Source of the DNA: Arachis hypogaea
Lineage: Eukaryota; Streptophyta; Magnoliopsida; Fabales; Fabaceae
Direction: 5' to 3'
Length of the DNA: 64,000 bases
Assembly (NCBI RefSeq): GCF_003086295.3
Contig: NC_092051.1
Span: forward strand, 68,325,772-68,389,771
The notes below the pieces were generated by a model that made no database searches, was not told the DNA's origin, and was given only the letters and a program-made list of their open reading frames with translations. Position numbers and translations under genes: made by a program. Shown piece by piece: positions 10,362 through 21,190 of the stretch. Each line of letters opens with the position of its first letter. Positions within the stretch are counted from its first letter, which is position 1.

Positions 10362-11386
10362 AGTCACCGAGATGTTAAGACGAGAGTGTAGGCAAATTTT
10401 TCTATTTTCTGATAGTTCAGCTCGGATCCCTGTAGTGCTTTGCTAATGAAGTAGATGGGTTGTTGCCCGTTTTTGCTTTCTCGGATCAATGCTGATGCTA
10501 CTGCCTTTTCTCCTACTACAAGATATAGTATGAGTGGTTCTCCCTCTTGAGGTCGGGATAGGATAGGTGGCTGTCCTAAGAACTTCTTAAAGTCTTGGAA
10601 CGCTTGTTCGCATTCTGTCGTCCATTCGAACTGTTTTCCTTTTCTTAAAGTTGCATAGAAGGGGAGAGATCTTATTGCAACTCCTGGTAAGAATCGGGAT
10701 AGGGCGGCCAGCCTCCCGTTGAGTTGCTGTACTTCTTTCATGCAGGTTGGGCTCTTCATGTTCAATATGGCCTGGCATTTATCTGGGTTTGCTTCAATTC
10801 CCCGTTGTGTGAGCATGAAGCCTAAGAATTTTCCTGCTTCTATCGCGAAGGTGCATTTAGCTGGATTGAGTCGCATACCATGTTTTCTGATGGTGTCGAA
10901 CACTTGGGCTAGGTCGGTTAACAGTGTCTGTTTGCTTTTCGTTTTAATTAGCATGTCGTCCACATAAACTTTCATGATTTTCCCGATGTGCTCCGAGAAG
11001 ACTTTATTCATCAATCTTTGATAAGTGGCTCCTGCGTTCTTAAGGCCGAAAGGCATTACAATGTAGCAATAGTTTACCTTTGGCGTTAAGAACGAAGTCT
11101 TTTCCTGGTCCGGTGGGTACATGGGGATTTGGTTATATCCCGAATACACATCCATAAACGAGAGATATTTATACCCAGAGGAAGCGTCTACCAGGGCGTC
11201 GATACTCGGGAGTGGGTATGGATCTTTTGGGCAAGCTTTGTTGAGATCTGTATAATCGGTGCACATTCGCCACTTCCCGTTTGATTTCTTCACCAAGACA
11301 ACGTTGGCTAGCCAAAGTGGGTATTTGACTTCTCTTATAAATCCAGCTTCCAATAGTGCCTGCACTTGCTCTTCCACAGCCTGGGA
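10362..11386 (-). pseudogene. Element C pol, RT and first RNase H
   Basis: The 337-residue open stretch (11377-10364) holds the RT fingers/palm: TDLNKACPKDPYPLP, FMDVYSGYNQI (residue 74) and the catalytic YVDD box (138-141), then the connection and first RNase H (LYLVVGEKAVASALI..YFISKALQG). It is closed by a TGA at each end where element E has CGA: one at 11384-11386 between protease and RT, one at about 10361-10363 after RNase H. RT plus RNase H would copy the genomic RNA into cDNA in the particle. The palm residues are intact. Confidence 0.88.
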
Positions 11387-13559
11387 TCACTCTGGCCCGA
11401 GCTTTCTTCGTCTCTGTTGTACTGGTCGAGATCCTGAATAGACTGCCAACTTGTGACATATTAGCTTAGGGTCTATACCTGGCATGTCTGCGGCTTTCCA
11501 TGCAAACAGGTCGGCATTATCTTGCAAAAATTGTATTAGCAGTTCTTTTAGATCTCCTTTGAGGATTGTGCCGATATTAGTTGTTTTTTCCGAGGTGTCT
11601 CCGATCTGAATTTTTTCTATCTCGCCCTCTGGTTGGGGACGGAACTCCTTTTGTCGTTGAACTCCGCCCAGTTCAATTGTGTGGAACTCTTCTCCTTTGC
11701 CTCTGAGGTTGAGGCTCTCGTTGTAACAGTGACGCGCCATCCTCTGGTCTGCTTTTATTGTAGCTATTCCTTTTGGAGTTGGGAATTTCATGCACGGGTG
11801 TGGGGTCGAGACTATTGCGCCGAGTTGGTTGTGCGTGGTCCGACCTATGAGAGCGTTGTAGGCTGAGCTTATGTTGACTATGATGTAGTCTATTTTGAGA
11901 GTTCTTGATTGGTCTCCTTTTCCAAAGGTTGTATGCAGTGATATGTATCCTAGTGGTCGAACCGGAGTGTCTCCTAACCCGAACAAACTGTTTGGATATG
12001 CTTTAAGTTCTTTTTCTTCTAAGCCGAGCTTATCGAAGGCTGTTTTGAATAAGATGTCGGTAGAACTCCCTTGGTCTATTAATGTCCGGTGTAGGTTGGC
12101 GTTTGCCAAGATGACGGTGATAACCATGGGATCATCATGTCCGGTAATGATACCGGTTGTATCCTCTTTAGTAAATGTTATTGCTGGGATGCTGAGTGCT
12201 TCTTCCTCTCCTTCGACATGGTATATCTCTTTGAGGTATCTCTTACGAGAGGATTTGGAGATTCCTCCTGCTGCGAAACCGCCATGTATCATATGGACGT
12301 GTCTTTCTGGTGTCCGAGGTGATCGTTCTATTCGTTCGGTATCATCATCCCTTCGTCTCTTTCTTTGCTCATCATCTCGGGTGGCCAGGAATCGATCTAG
12401 TTTTTCTTCCCTTACCAATTTTTCTATTATGTTTTTTAAATCGAAGCATTCGTTAGTGGAGTGTCCCCGGACCCGATGATATTCGCAATACTCTTTTCGG
12501 TTTCCTCCTCCCTTTTTGCCTTTAAGTGGCCGAGCTGGGGGGATTTTTTCCGTGTGGCAGACTTCTTTATATATTTCGACCAGTGATGCCCTAAGAGGAG
12601 TGTAGTTATGGTACTTCTTAATTTTCTCTCCTTGTCTGTCGTCTTTTCTTTTGGATTCTTTGTCTCTGTCACGGTAGAAAGCTCCCGATTTTGAGGACTC
12701 TCCTAGACGAACGTTTTCTTCCATATTGATATATTTTTCTGCTCTCTCCTGAACTTCGTCGAGGGTAGTCGGGTACTTTTTTGATATAGATTGGCTGAAC
12801 GGTCCCTCTCGTAGGCCGTTGATGAGTCCCATGATTGCGGCTTCCGTGGGTAAACTTTGTATGTCCATGCATGTTTTGTTGAATCTTTCCATGTAGTTGC
12901 GAAGGCTCTCCCGATCTCCTTGTTTGATTCCTAATAAACTGGGGGCGTGCTTAGCTTTATCCTTTTGAATGGAAAATCTGGCTAAGAATTTCTTAGCTAA
13001 GTCGTCGAAACTTGAGATGGATTTTGGTGGTAAGTTGTCGAACCACCGCATAGCTGTCTTCGTCAGAGTTGTTGGGAAGGCTTTACAGCGAATGGCGTCT
13101 GGGGCATCAGTAAGATACATTCTGCTTCTGAAGTTACTGAGATGGTGGTTAGGATCCGTGGTGCCATCATATAGAGCCATATCCGGGAGTTTGAAGTCTT
13201 TTGGAATTTTGGTTTTCATGATTTCCCTAGTGAAGGGGTATTGTTCTTTGTGTGAATTCTCTTTGAGATTAGCGCGAGGGGCTTTTGATTTGAGATCGGC
13301 TTCCAATTGCTGCAGTTTTTCTTCCAACTCCCGACGTCGCCGCATCTCTTTTTGTAGATCTCTTCCGATTTCCCTTTGTTGGTGGGTTTCTTTTTCCAGT
13401 TGTTTTAGGCGATCTAGGAGTGCTTCTATGGCCCCTGAATTTGGCGAGTCTTTGACTTGGTTGGTCTCCGGAGCGTCCTGTAGCGTGACGTTCGGTGTTT
13501 TTGTGTGGTGTTCGATCCTCCAGACCTGAATCGTGATCGTTGTCATGGTTGTCCGCCAT
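11387..13559 (-). pseudogene. Element C gag and protease
   Basis: ATG at 13559 begins MADNHDNDHDSG, matching B and E, but an early frameshift (about codon 22-26) moves the frame to the long open stretch ending at 11387. Domains in order: coiled coil (KQLEKETHQQREIGRDLQ), retrotransposon gag domain (PDMALYDGTTDPNHHLSNF..AMRWFDNLPP), a CxxHxxxGHxxxxC zinc knuckle (CEYHRVRGHSTNEC), then the protease with LIDQGSSTDILF, in which DQGSS takes the place of the usual D-S/T-G. The frame ends at the TGA at 11384-11386. Gag would build the particle and bind RNA. Confidence 0.85.
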
Positions 13560-13580
13560 GGTGATGGGATGACTTTCAGG

Positions 13581-13599
13581 TTCCCCGGCAACGGCGCCA
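13581..13599 (-). other. Element C primer binding site (tRNA-Asp type)
   Basis: Minus strand TGGCGCCGTTGCCGGGGAA, one base inside the 5' LTR. It is complementary to the 3' end of plant tRNA-Asp (..CCCCGGCAACGGCGCCA). Confidence 0.88.
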
Positions 13600-13600
13600 A

Positions 13601-14143
13601 TGTTCTGAGGGTTACCTGAATTTGTAGGTCGATCTCGGTCGAGATCTTATGTGCTAGTCGGAACCTGAGGTGTCCGGTTCGTGAATGGTGACCGGAGCCG
13701 GTGCGTCCGACTTGTTGGACTGGTTGTGCTGCTGATCCTTTATCACCGAAGGGTGGGGGGTACCTGCAAGAGACTCCGATGCTTAAGTTAGCATGGGTAT
13801 TAAACAGGTTTTATGTAGAATCAGAGTATGAGTTATACCTGGGTGCTCCAGTGTATTTATAGTAGTTGTAGAGTGACCTTTCTAGATAAGATAAGTTAGT
13901 TATCTTATCTTATCTTTATCTTTGAGTTGAGGTCAGCTTATCTTCAAGGGAACCGCCCTTATCTCTGATAGGCTTGGACGGCCTTTGGACTTGGGTCGTG
14001 TTCCTCTACTTGGGCCCTTTTATGGGCTTCCCTGTTAACTTGGCCGAGTTCTTTAAGAAGAAGTCGATTCGCTTGACCTGAAGAGGTCGGTCGCTTTGTC
14101 GTCGATCATCCCAGGTCGGATAGCTCGACCCTGGGTATGAACA
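13601..14143 (-). repeat. Element C 5' LTR
   Basis: 543 bp, near-identical to 3404-3946. Its outer end at 14143 abuts CCTCC (14144-14148), which repeats 3399-3403. Confidence 0.93.
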
Positions 14144-14148
14144 CCTCC
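14144..14148. repeat. Target-site duplication CCTCC of element C (right copy)
   Basis: Identical to 3399-3403. The uninterrupted target CTTTCCTCCACAAAA is visible in D1 (30541-30555) and D2. Confidence 0.95.
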
Positions 14149-14362
14149 ACAAAACTATTGGGAGCAAATCAACACCTCCCTAGGAGAATTAAGTGCTAAC
14201 ATGGGACAATTAAGGGTGGAACATCAAGAGCACTCCATCATGCTCCATGAAATAAGAGAAGATCAAAAAGCAATGAGAGAGGAGCAACAAAGACAAGGAA
14301 GAGACATAGAAGAGCTCAAGGACATCATTGGTTCCTCAAGAAGGAAACGCCACCATCACTAA
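14149..14362 (+). pseudogene. Element A ORF3, 3' part
   Basis: Continues ORF3 from 3403 in frame: QNYWEQINTSLGE, then a Glu/Gln-rich coiled coil (MREEQQRQGRDIEELK) ending in the basic RRKRHHH and TAA at 14360-14362. Total 383 codons with 2469-3403, the same length as in D1 and D2. Apart from the C insertion I see no lesion. Confidence 0.78.
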
Positions 14363-15505
14363 GGTGGATTCATTCCTTGTTCTTATTTCTTCTGTTTTTT
14401 GTTTTCTATGTTAAGTGCTTATCTATGTTTGTGTCTTAATTACATGATCATTAGTAGTTAGTAACTTTGTCTTAAAGTTATGAATGTCCTATGAATCCAT
14501 CATCTCTCTTAAATGAAAAATGTTTTAATTCAAAAGAACAAGAAGTACATGAGTTTTGAATTTATCCTTGAACTTAGCTTAATTATATTGATGTGGTGAC
14601 AATGCGTCTTGTTTTCTGAATGTATGCTTGAACAGTGCATATGTCTTTTGAAGTTGTTGTTTAAGAATGTTAAATATGTTGGCTCTTGAAAGAATGATGA
14701 CTAGGAGACATGTTATTTGATAATCTGAAAAATCATAAAAATGATTCTTGAAGCAAGAAAAAGCAGCAAAGAACAAAGCTTGCAGAAAAAAAAATAGGCG
14801 AAAAAAAAAATAGAAAGAAAAAGAAAAAGCAAGCAGAAAAAGCCAAAAGCTCTTAAAACCAAGAGGCAAGAGCAAAAAGCCAATAGCCCTTAAAACCAAA
14901 AGGCAACGGTAATAAAAAGGATCCCAAGGCTTTTAGCATCAGTGGATAGGAGGGCCTAAAGGAATAAAATCCTGGCCTAAGCGGCTAAACCAAGCTATCC
15001 CTAACCATGTGCTTGTGGCGTGAAGGTGTCAAGTGAAAACTTGAGACTGAGCGGTTAAAGTCAAGGTCCAAAGCAAAAAAGAGTATGCTTAAGAACCCTG
15101 GACACCTCTAATTGGGGACTTTAGCAAAGCTGAGTCACAATCTGAAAAGGTTCACCCAATTATGTGTCTGTGGCATTTATGTATCCGGTGGTAATACTGG
15201 AAAACAAAGTGCTTAGGGCCACGGCCAAGACTCATAAAATAGCTGTGTTCAAGAATCATCATACTGAACTAGGAGAATCAATAACACTATCTGAACTCTG
15301 AGTTCCTATAGATGCCAATCATTCTGAACCTCAATGGATAAAGTGAGATGTCAAAACTATTTAAGAGGCAAAAAGCTATAAGTCCTGCTCATATGATTGA
15401 AGCTCTGTTTCATTGATAGTTTGGAATTTATAGTATATTCTCTTCTTTTTATCCTATTTGATTTTCAGTTGCTTGGGGACAAGCAACAATTTAAGTTTGG
15501 TGTTG
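14363..15505 (+). other. Element A 3' untranslated region
   Basis: Purine-rich, conserved with 30764-31906 and 39255-40397. It has a short duplication around (c)CTTAAAACCAAgAGGCAA (14852 and 14890) and ends with hairpin TTGCTTG-ggga-CAAGCAA and TAAGTTTGGTGT. Minus-strand open frames here are not coding by any evidence I see. Confidence 0.6.
15469..15503 (+). promoter_or_regulatory. Hairpin plus TAAGTTTGGTGT immediately before the 3' LTR
   Basis: TTGCTTG (15469-15475), loop GGGA, CAAGCAA (15480-15486), then TAAGTTTGGTGT (15492-15503) and TG before the LTR at 15506. This is where a polypurine tract is expected, yet the motif is not purine-rich. Confidence 0.65.
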
Positions 15506-17284
15506 TGATGAGCGGATAATTTATACGCTTTTTGACATTGTTTTTAGTATGTTTTTAGTAGAATCTGGTTACTTTTAGGGATGTTTTCATTATTTTTCAT
15601 GTTAAATTCACATTTCTGGACTTTACTATGAGTTTGTGTGTTTTTCTGTGATTTCAGGTATTTTCTGGCTGAAATTGAGGGACTTGAGCAAAAATCAGAT
15701 TCAGAGGTTGAAGAAGGACTGCTGATGCTGTTGGATTCTGACCTCCCTGCCCTCAAAGTGGATTTTCTGGTGCTACAGAACTCGAAATGGCGCGCTTCCA
15801 ATTGCCTTGGAAAGTAGACATCCAGGGCTTTCCAGAAATATATAATAGTCCATACTTTGGCCAAGAATAGACGACGCAAACTGGCGTTCAACGCCAGCTC
15901 TCTGCCCAATTCTGGCGTCCAGCGCCAGAAAAGGATCCAAAACCAGAGTTGAACGCCCAAACTGGCACAAATGCTGGCGTTCAACTCCAAGAAGGACCTC
16001 AACACGTGCAACACTCAAGCTCAGCCTAAGCACACACCAAGTGGGCCTCAAAAGTGGATTTATACATCAATTACTTATTTCTGTAAACCCTAGTGACTAG
16101 TTTATTATAAATAGGACCTTTTACTATTGTATTAGACATCTTTGAATCTTTGAAATCATCTTTGAATCTTTGAAATCATCTTTGGATCTTTGGATCATCT
16201 TTGGACGCCTGGTTCTTAGATCAGAGGGGCTGGCCATTCGGCCATGCCTGGACCTTTTACTTATGTATTTTTAACGGTAGAGTTTCTACACTCCATAGAT
16301 TAAGGTATGGAGCTCTGCTGTTCCTCAAAGATTAATGCAAAGTACTACTGTTTTCTATTCAATTCATCTTATTTCGCTTCTAAGATATTCATTCGCTCTT
16401 CAACCTGAATGTGATGAACGTGACAATCATCATCATTCCCTATGAACGCGTGCCTAACAACCACTTCCGTTCTACCTTCGATTGAATGAGTATCTCTTAG
16501 ATCTCTTAATCAGAATCTTCGTGGTGTAAGCTAGAATGATGGCGGCATTCAAGAGAATCCGGAAAGTCTAAACCTTGTCTGTGGTATTCCGAGTAGGATT
16601 CAATGACTGAATGACTGTGACGAGCTTCAAACTCGCGATTGCTGGGCGTAGTGACAGACGCAAAAGGATAGTAAATCCTATTCCAGTATGATCGAGAACC
16701 GACAGATGAATAGCCGTGCCATGACAGGGTGCGTTGACCATGTTCACTGAGAGGATAGGATGTAACCATTGACAAGGGTGATGCCTCCAGACGATTAGCC
16801 GTGTCGTGACAGGGCATTTGGATCATTTTCCCGAGAGAAGACCGAAAGTAGCCATTGACAATGGTGATGCATTACATAAAGCCAGCCATGGAAAGGAGTA
16901 AGACTGATTGGATGAAGATAGCAGGAAAGCAGAGGTTCAGAGGAACGAAAGCATCTCTATTCGCTTATCTGAAATTCTCACCAATGATTTACATAAGTAT
17001 TTCTATCCCTGTTTTATTAATTATTTTTGAAAACCCCATTACTATTTTATATCCGCCTGACTGAGATTTACAAGGTGACCATAGCTTGCTTCATACTGAC
17101 AATCTCCGTGGGATTCGACCCTTACTCACGTAAGGTATTACTTGGATGACCCAGTGCACTTGCTGGTTAGTTGTGCGAAGTTGTGAACCATGGTATTGGC
17201 ATCATGTTTTTGGCGCCACTACCAGGGAAAGAAAGAGCGATGAATTTTACATAATCAAAGTGTAATCACAATTTCTGCGCACCA
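15506..17284 (+). repeat. Element A 3' LTR
   Basis: 1,779 bp from TGATGAGCGG to CTGCGCACCA. It has the palindrome cluster (about 15883-15990), TTATTATAAATAGGACC as promoter candidate near 16100, three direct repeats of about 21 bp (ATCTTTGAATCTTTGAAATC, 16137-16205) not present in the D LTRs, and an internal PBS-like site TGGCGCCACTACCAGGG at 17211 that lies 57 bp before the LTR end. Confidence 0.9.
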
Positions 17285-17356
17285 ATATCCTAATTTATTG
17301 GTGTTAGGGAAGAGAAATTACCTCTGGGAGTCAAGTACTGACCGACCTCCCCACAC

Positions 17357-18610
17357 TTAAGGCTTTGCACTGTCCTCGGTGCCATCTATCAGGAACAAGG
17401 GTGGGCTAGTAGCAGTATCTCCACAGTCAGGACCATCATGGCTCCCTGTGCTGGTAAAGGAAGTGGAGTCCAGGGTGTCTGAGTTCTTGAATTTTCCCAT
17501 AATCAGCTCCTTAAGGTATGTGAATTGGCGCTTGTTACGACGCTCTCTTAGCTTAGCTTTCTGTTCCTGCCGATCCAACTTTTCAAGTATCTAATGGAGC
17601 AGTTGGGTTGTTGTAGGTACTTGTGGTGCTGAAGGAGGAATGTCCTCAGCCGGTTCGGTAGGCTGGCTAGTAGTGGCTGCTGGAAGTCTAATATATTTTC
17701 TGTTAGGGACGTACTGATCATCCCGTGGAAGCATGGCTTTGGTGTCCCCAGCTCTGTAGGAGACTCCGGCTGCCAAGACGAGATCTGAGACCAAGGCGGG
17801 AAAAGGTAAGTTATCCACAATCTGTACGTGTTCCATGGCATTCCGAATGTGTCTTGGTAGATTCAGAGGCTGGTCTGTAAGGATGCACCATAGTAGAATG
17901 GCCATGTCTGCAATGAAGGAGGATTCGTGAGTGCTCGGAAAGACGTAGTGGGACATGATCTGTGCCCATACGTGAGCCTCCAAGGTAAGTGCTGAAGCCG
18001 ATATTTCCTTAGGACGGGAACGGTGATATCCGTAGATCCATCTGCTTCCAGGTAGTGCGATAACTCTGAGAACGGCGTCCCAGTCAAATTGGTACATCTA
18101 TCGCTTGAGTGAGGCTTCTTGAAAGGCGTCCAATCCTTCTAGAGCAGGGGGAAGATCTAGAGCTTGTTGAATGGCCTCTTCTGTAATGGGGACTTGCTTC
18201 TGACAGACATAGACAGACTGTAGGGTTGGCAGGTGGAAATTAGAGTAGAACTCAACTACCCAAGAAAGATTAACCTGTCTTGGCTGTCTCTGGAGGAAAC
18301 CCCATTGTCTTCATTCAATTTACGGCTCAACAAAGGTAGCAATATTGGGCGGGATGATAAGAAGGTATTCGTTGTTGTAGCTCCGTTCTGCCAAGATAGG
18401 GAACATCTGCTCACAGTAGCGATTGGAAAATCGCGCAGTGTCCTTTGTTGGGAAGGCTTTCTCTTTACCATCAACCTTTATAATTCTCTTAATTCTTTTT
18501 GTTGAGGGCTTGACTGCAGTTGAAGAAGGCTTTGCCACTAATGCTCTTTTTTTTCCTCTTCTTGCTAGTGGTTTGGGAGTGGCTTTCTCTTTTCCTTTCT
18601 TGGTTGCCAT
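17357..18610 (-). pseudogene. Element G ORF3: putative plant transposon protein-like, several stops
   Basis: ATG at 18610 begins MATKKGKEKATPKPLARRGKKR, a basic N-terminus as in ORF3 of A and D. RFSNRYCEQMFPILAER, then EFYSNFHLPTLQSVYV and QQALDLPPALEGLDAF match, from memory, the putative plant transposon protein domain. The C-terminus is Pro/Thr-rich, then basic (LDRQEQKAKLRERRNKRQF). Stops interrupt it at about 18320, 18311, 18098 and 17588; the natural TAA is at 17357-17359. ORF3 lies downstream of INT, where Athila elements carry their env-like third gene, but I see no signal peptide or membrane span. Confidence 0.65.
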
Positions 18611-20073
18611 CTTGAAAAGGGGAAAAGAAAGTAACATGAATTTAAAGGGATAGAGCAAGGAAGAGGATGGTATAAGTGATAATCAATGCACGATAAAGAG
18701 GATGTCGTTAACACATGGTCATGACTACATGTGAAAAGTTCACCAATGGAAATATAGAAAGTGCATTTGATGACAATTAAACGCAAGGTGTTTATTGGCA
18801 TGCAGGCAAAGGCATGAGTAGCATAGATCAAGCATTTAATTTGTTAAATATGTTATCACTCATAACGAACCATCACGTTTGTATTGACAATTAAATTAAA
18901 TTAAAAAAATAGTAAAGGGAATTTATGAAAAGCAAGCATTAAATAGTAGAATAGAAAAATGTAGAAAATGCATAATACCATATGGGCTTTTTCACAAACA
19001 CGTAGCATACATGATGAATAAACTATTGAAAATAATAATTTGAACATGCAAGTAACCCTTTAAAAAGTAATATATAATTGCCAAATAATTTTGTAACAAT
19101 CCACAAGCATATAATGAGAAATAATGACTCAATTAAATTTCTAACACCAATTAAAAGAAAAGAAAAAGAAAATATGGATAATGAAAGTAAAAAGAAAAGA
19201 AAAGAAGAAAACACAAAAATAAGAAAGATAATGGAAAAGTAAGGAAGGAAAAAGAAAAACCTTGTTAATGGTGATGAGAAAGAGAGAGAAGAAAGTGAGA
19301 AAGAAGGAAGAAGGAAGAAATAAGGAGGGAAAAGAGAAAATAGGATTTGGAGAAAAGAAAGATAAGATATTTGGTAAATCAGGGTAAGCTGTGCGGCGCA
19401 ATCAACGCGGACGCGTGGGTGATGCGTTCGCGCGACTTGCGCTTAGATGGATTGACGCGGTCGCGTCGGTCACGCGGTCGCGTGACACAGTTTATGCTAC
19501 TGGCGCGAGGGCAGCCTCGCGCTCGCACAACTCTCTGTTCAAAATCTTAAAGTTGCCAAATTGTGGGTGACGCGATCGCGTGGGTCACGCGATCGCGTGA
19601 GTGGCCAATATTGGTAGGGACTGTGCGTCTAGCACTAGTCCAGCACCACTCCAGCATAACTTTTGGCTTTGCACCCTTTTCACGTCGATTCTCAGGTCAC
19701 GCGGCCGCGTGGGTGACGTGGTCGCGTGGGAGGCCAATGTTCCCACCCGACGCGAATGCATGAGCGACGCGATCGCGTGGGGTGATTTGTGCTAGGGGCA
19801 CACCTCCAGCCACGCTCTCGCGTGACTCTCTGTTCATTTATTATTCTCTCTAAGCCTCCTGCGACGCGGACGCGTCAATGATGTGGTCGCGTCGCAAAAT
19901 TTTTTTTTTTAAGATAAAAATATTCAAATGCAAATGCAAGCTAAATGTACGAATAAGGAGAAGAGTTATTGGAAAAGAAAACTGCGAATAAAGAAAAGAA
20001 TGATCATACCATGGTGGGTTGTCTCCTACCTAGCACTTTGCTTTAACGTTCGTAAGTTGGACGCTCCATTAGC
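18611..20073 (-). other. Element G spacer between INT and ORF3
   Basis: No gene. About 18900-19370 is A/T- and purine-rich low-complexity sequence, 19405-19885 holds CG-rich palindromes listed separately, and the remainder is unremarkable. Confidence 0.6.
19405..19885. repeat. CACGCGATCGCGTG-type palindrome cluster
   Basis: About a dozen copies or half-copies of ACGCGNTCGCGT (for example GACGCGATCGCGTGGGTCAC near 19568-19587 and TCACGCGGTCGCGTGAC near 19468-19484). The cluster is strongly CpG-rich compared with its surroundings. It occupies the same gene-relative place (before ORF3) as the TGGCGTTCAACGCCA cluster in elements A and D. Confidence 0.8.
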
Positions 20074-21190
20074 TCAGTCTTCGGCTATATGGGGATCTTC
20101 CAAGAGGAAGATCTCGAGCTCCTTGTGTTTCTTCAACTTCTCGCCATGGTACAGCTTTAAACGATGCCGATTAACTTTGATGAGTTCAGAGCTTGAAGGA
20201 TGACTTAGCTGAAAAACTCCGTACGGCTCGGCCTTCTCTACTTTGTATGGACCTTCCCATCTTGATCTCAACTTGCTTGGCATGAGCCTCAGTTGAGATT
20301 TATAAAGGAGGACTAAGTCCCCAGGTTGGAACTCTCTTCTCTTGATGTGCTTATCATGTACAGCCTTCATCTTTTCCTTGTACAGCCTTGAGTTCTCATA
20401 AGCTTCCAGGCGAAGGCTTTCTAATTCTTACAGTTGCAATTTCCTTTCAGCTCCGGCTGTTTCAAATCCCATGTTGCACTCTTTTACTGCCCAAAAGGCT
20501 TTGTGCTCTACTTCAATTGGGAGATGACAGGCTTTTCCATAAACTAAGCGGAAAGGACTCATTCCAATGCGTGTCTTGTATGCTGTTCTGTATGCCCAAA
20601 GTGCATCTTGTAGCCTGGTGCTCCAGTCTCTCCTATGATGTTTGACTATCTTCTGCAAGATATGCTTTATCTCTCTGTTTGACACCTCGGCTTGCCCATT
20701 AGTTTGAGGATGGTAGGCAGTTGCAACTTTATGAATTATCCCATGCTTCTTCATTAATCCTGTTAGTCTCCTGTTACAAAAATGGGTGCCTTGATCGCTC
20801 ACGATTGCTCGTGGGGATCCAAAGCGACAAATAATGTGGTTTCTCACAATGGAAACAACAGTGTTAGCATCATCAGTGCGGGTAGGAATTGCTTCCACCC
20901 ATTTGGAAACGTAATCCATGGCTAACAATATATAAAAATAACCATTAGAATTTGGAAATGGACCCATGAAGTCAATGCCCCAAACATTAAAAACTTCACA
21001 GAAAAGCATAATTTGTTGAGGCATCTCATCCCTCTTGGATATATTACCAAATTTTTGGCATGGGAAATAAGATTTACAAAATCCAGCAGCATCCCTAAAA
21101 AGAGTAGGCCACCAGAATCCACAGTCTAAGATTTTTCTAGCTGTTCTTTGAGGGCCAAAATGCCCTCCACTCTCAGATGAGTGGCAGGCC
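20074..21190 (-). pseudogene. Element G integrase
   Basis: The core (21024-20428) shows D18 (GIDFMGPF), D77 (VSDQGTHF) and E113 (NGQAEVSN), spacing 58 and 35, that is DD35E. The zinc-finger part lies upstream (about 21190-21030; [12 protein letters not shown].. and [12 protein letters not shown]). The C-terminal part (20370-20074) has FQPGDLVLLYKSQLRL and WEGPYKV. A TAA at about 20425-20427 replaces a Gln codon. Typical of Athila, without chromodomain. Confidence 0.85.

Larger units (their letters stand above)
3404..14143 (-). mobile_element. Element C: complete Tat-like Ty3/gypsy retrotransposon
   Basis: 10,740 bp bounded by two 543-bp LTRs (TGTTC..GAACA outer ends as read on the plus strand) and flanked by a perfect 5-bp duplication CCTCC (3399-3403 and 14144-14148). 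Reading on the minus strand: LTR, tRNA-Asp-type PBS, gag-PR, RT-RNase H, second archaeal-type RNase H, INT, 107-bp tandem repeats, an antisense gene, PPT, LTR. The double RNase H and the extra antisense ORF between pol and the 3' LTR are known hallmarks of the plant Tat lineage. The two LTRs differ at only three positions by my count, so this is a recent insertion. Confidence 0.93.
1..17284 (+). mobile_element. Element A: non-autonomous Athila-like LTR retrotransposon, 3' portion, split by element C
   Basis: The window opens inside the gag of this element and runs to its 3' LTR end at 17284. Order seen: gag-protease remnant, palindrome-rich spacer, ORF3, 3' untranslated region, 3' LTR. There is no RT, RNase H or integrase between protease and LTR, so the element could not move by itself. 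It is the same family as the D units (23434-42204), diverged by several percent. Element C (3404-14143) sits in its ORF3. The five bases after the LTR (ATATC, 17285-17289) would be one copy of its target-site duplication; the partner lies outside the window. Family assignment to the Arachis FIDEL/Feral group is from memory. Confidence 0.85.

Noticed and set aside
14579..14899. Minus-strand Phe-rich frame in the 3' untranslated region of A, also in D
   Set aside because: Created by purine-rich low-complexity DNA; lengths and frames change between copies.
18883..19400. Possible gene in the purine-rich spacer of G
   Set aside because: Only simple-sequence Phe/Ser frames on the minus strand; no domain and no conserved start.
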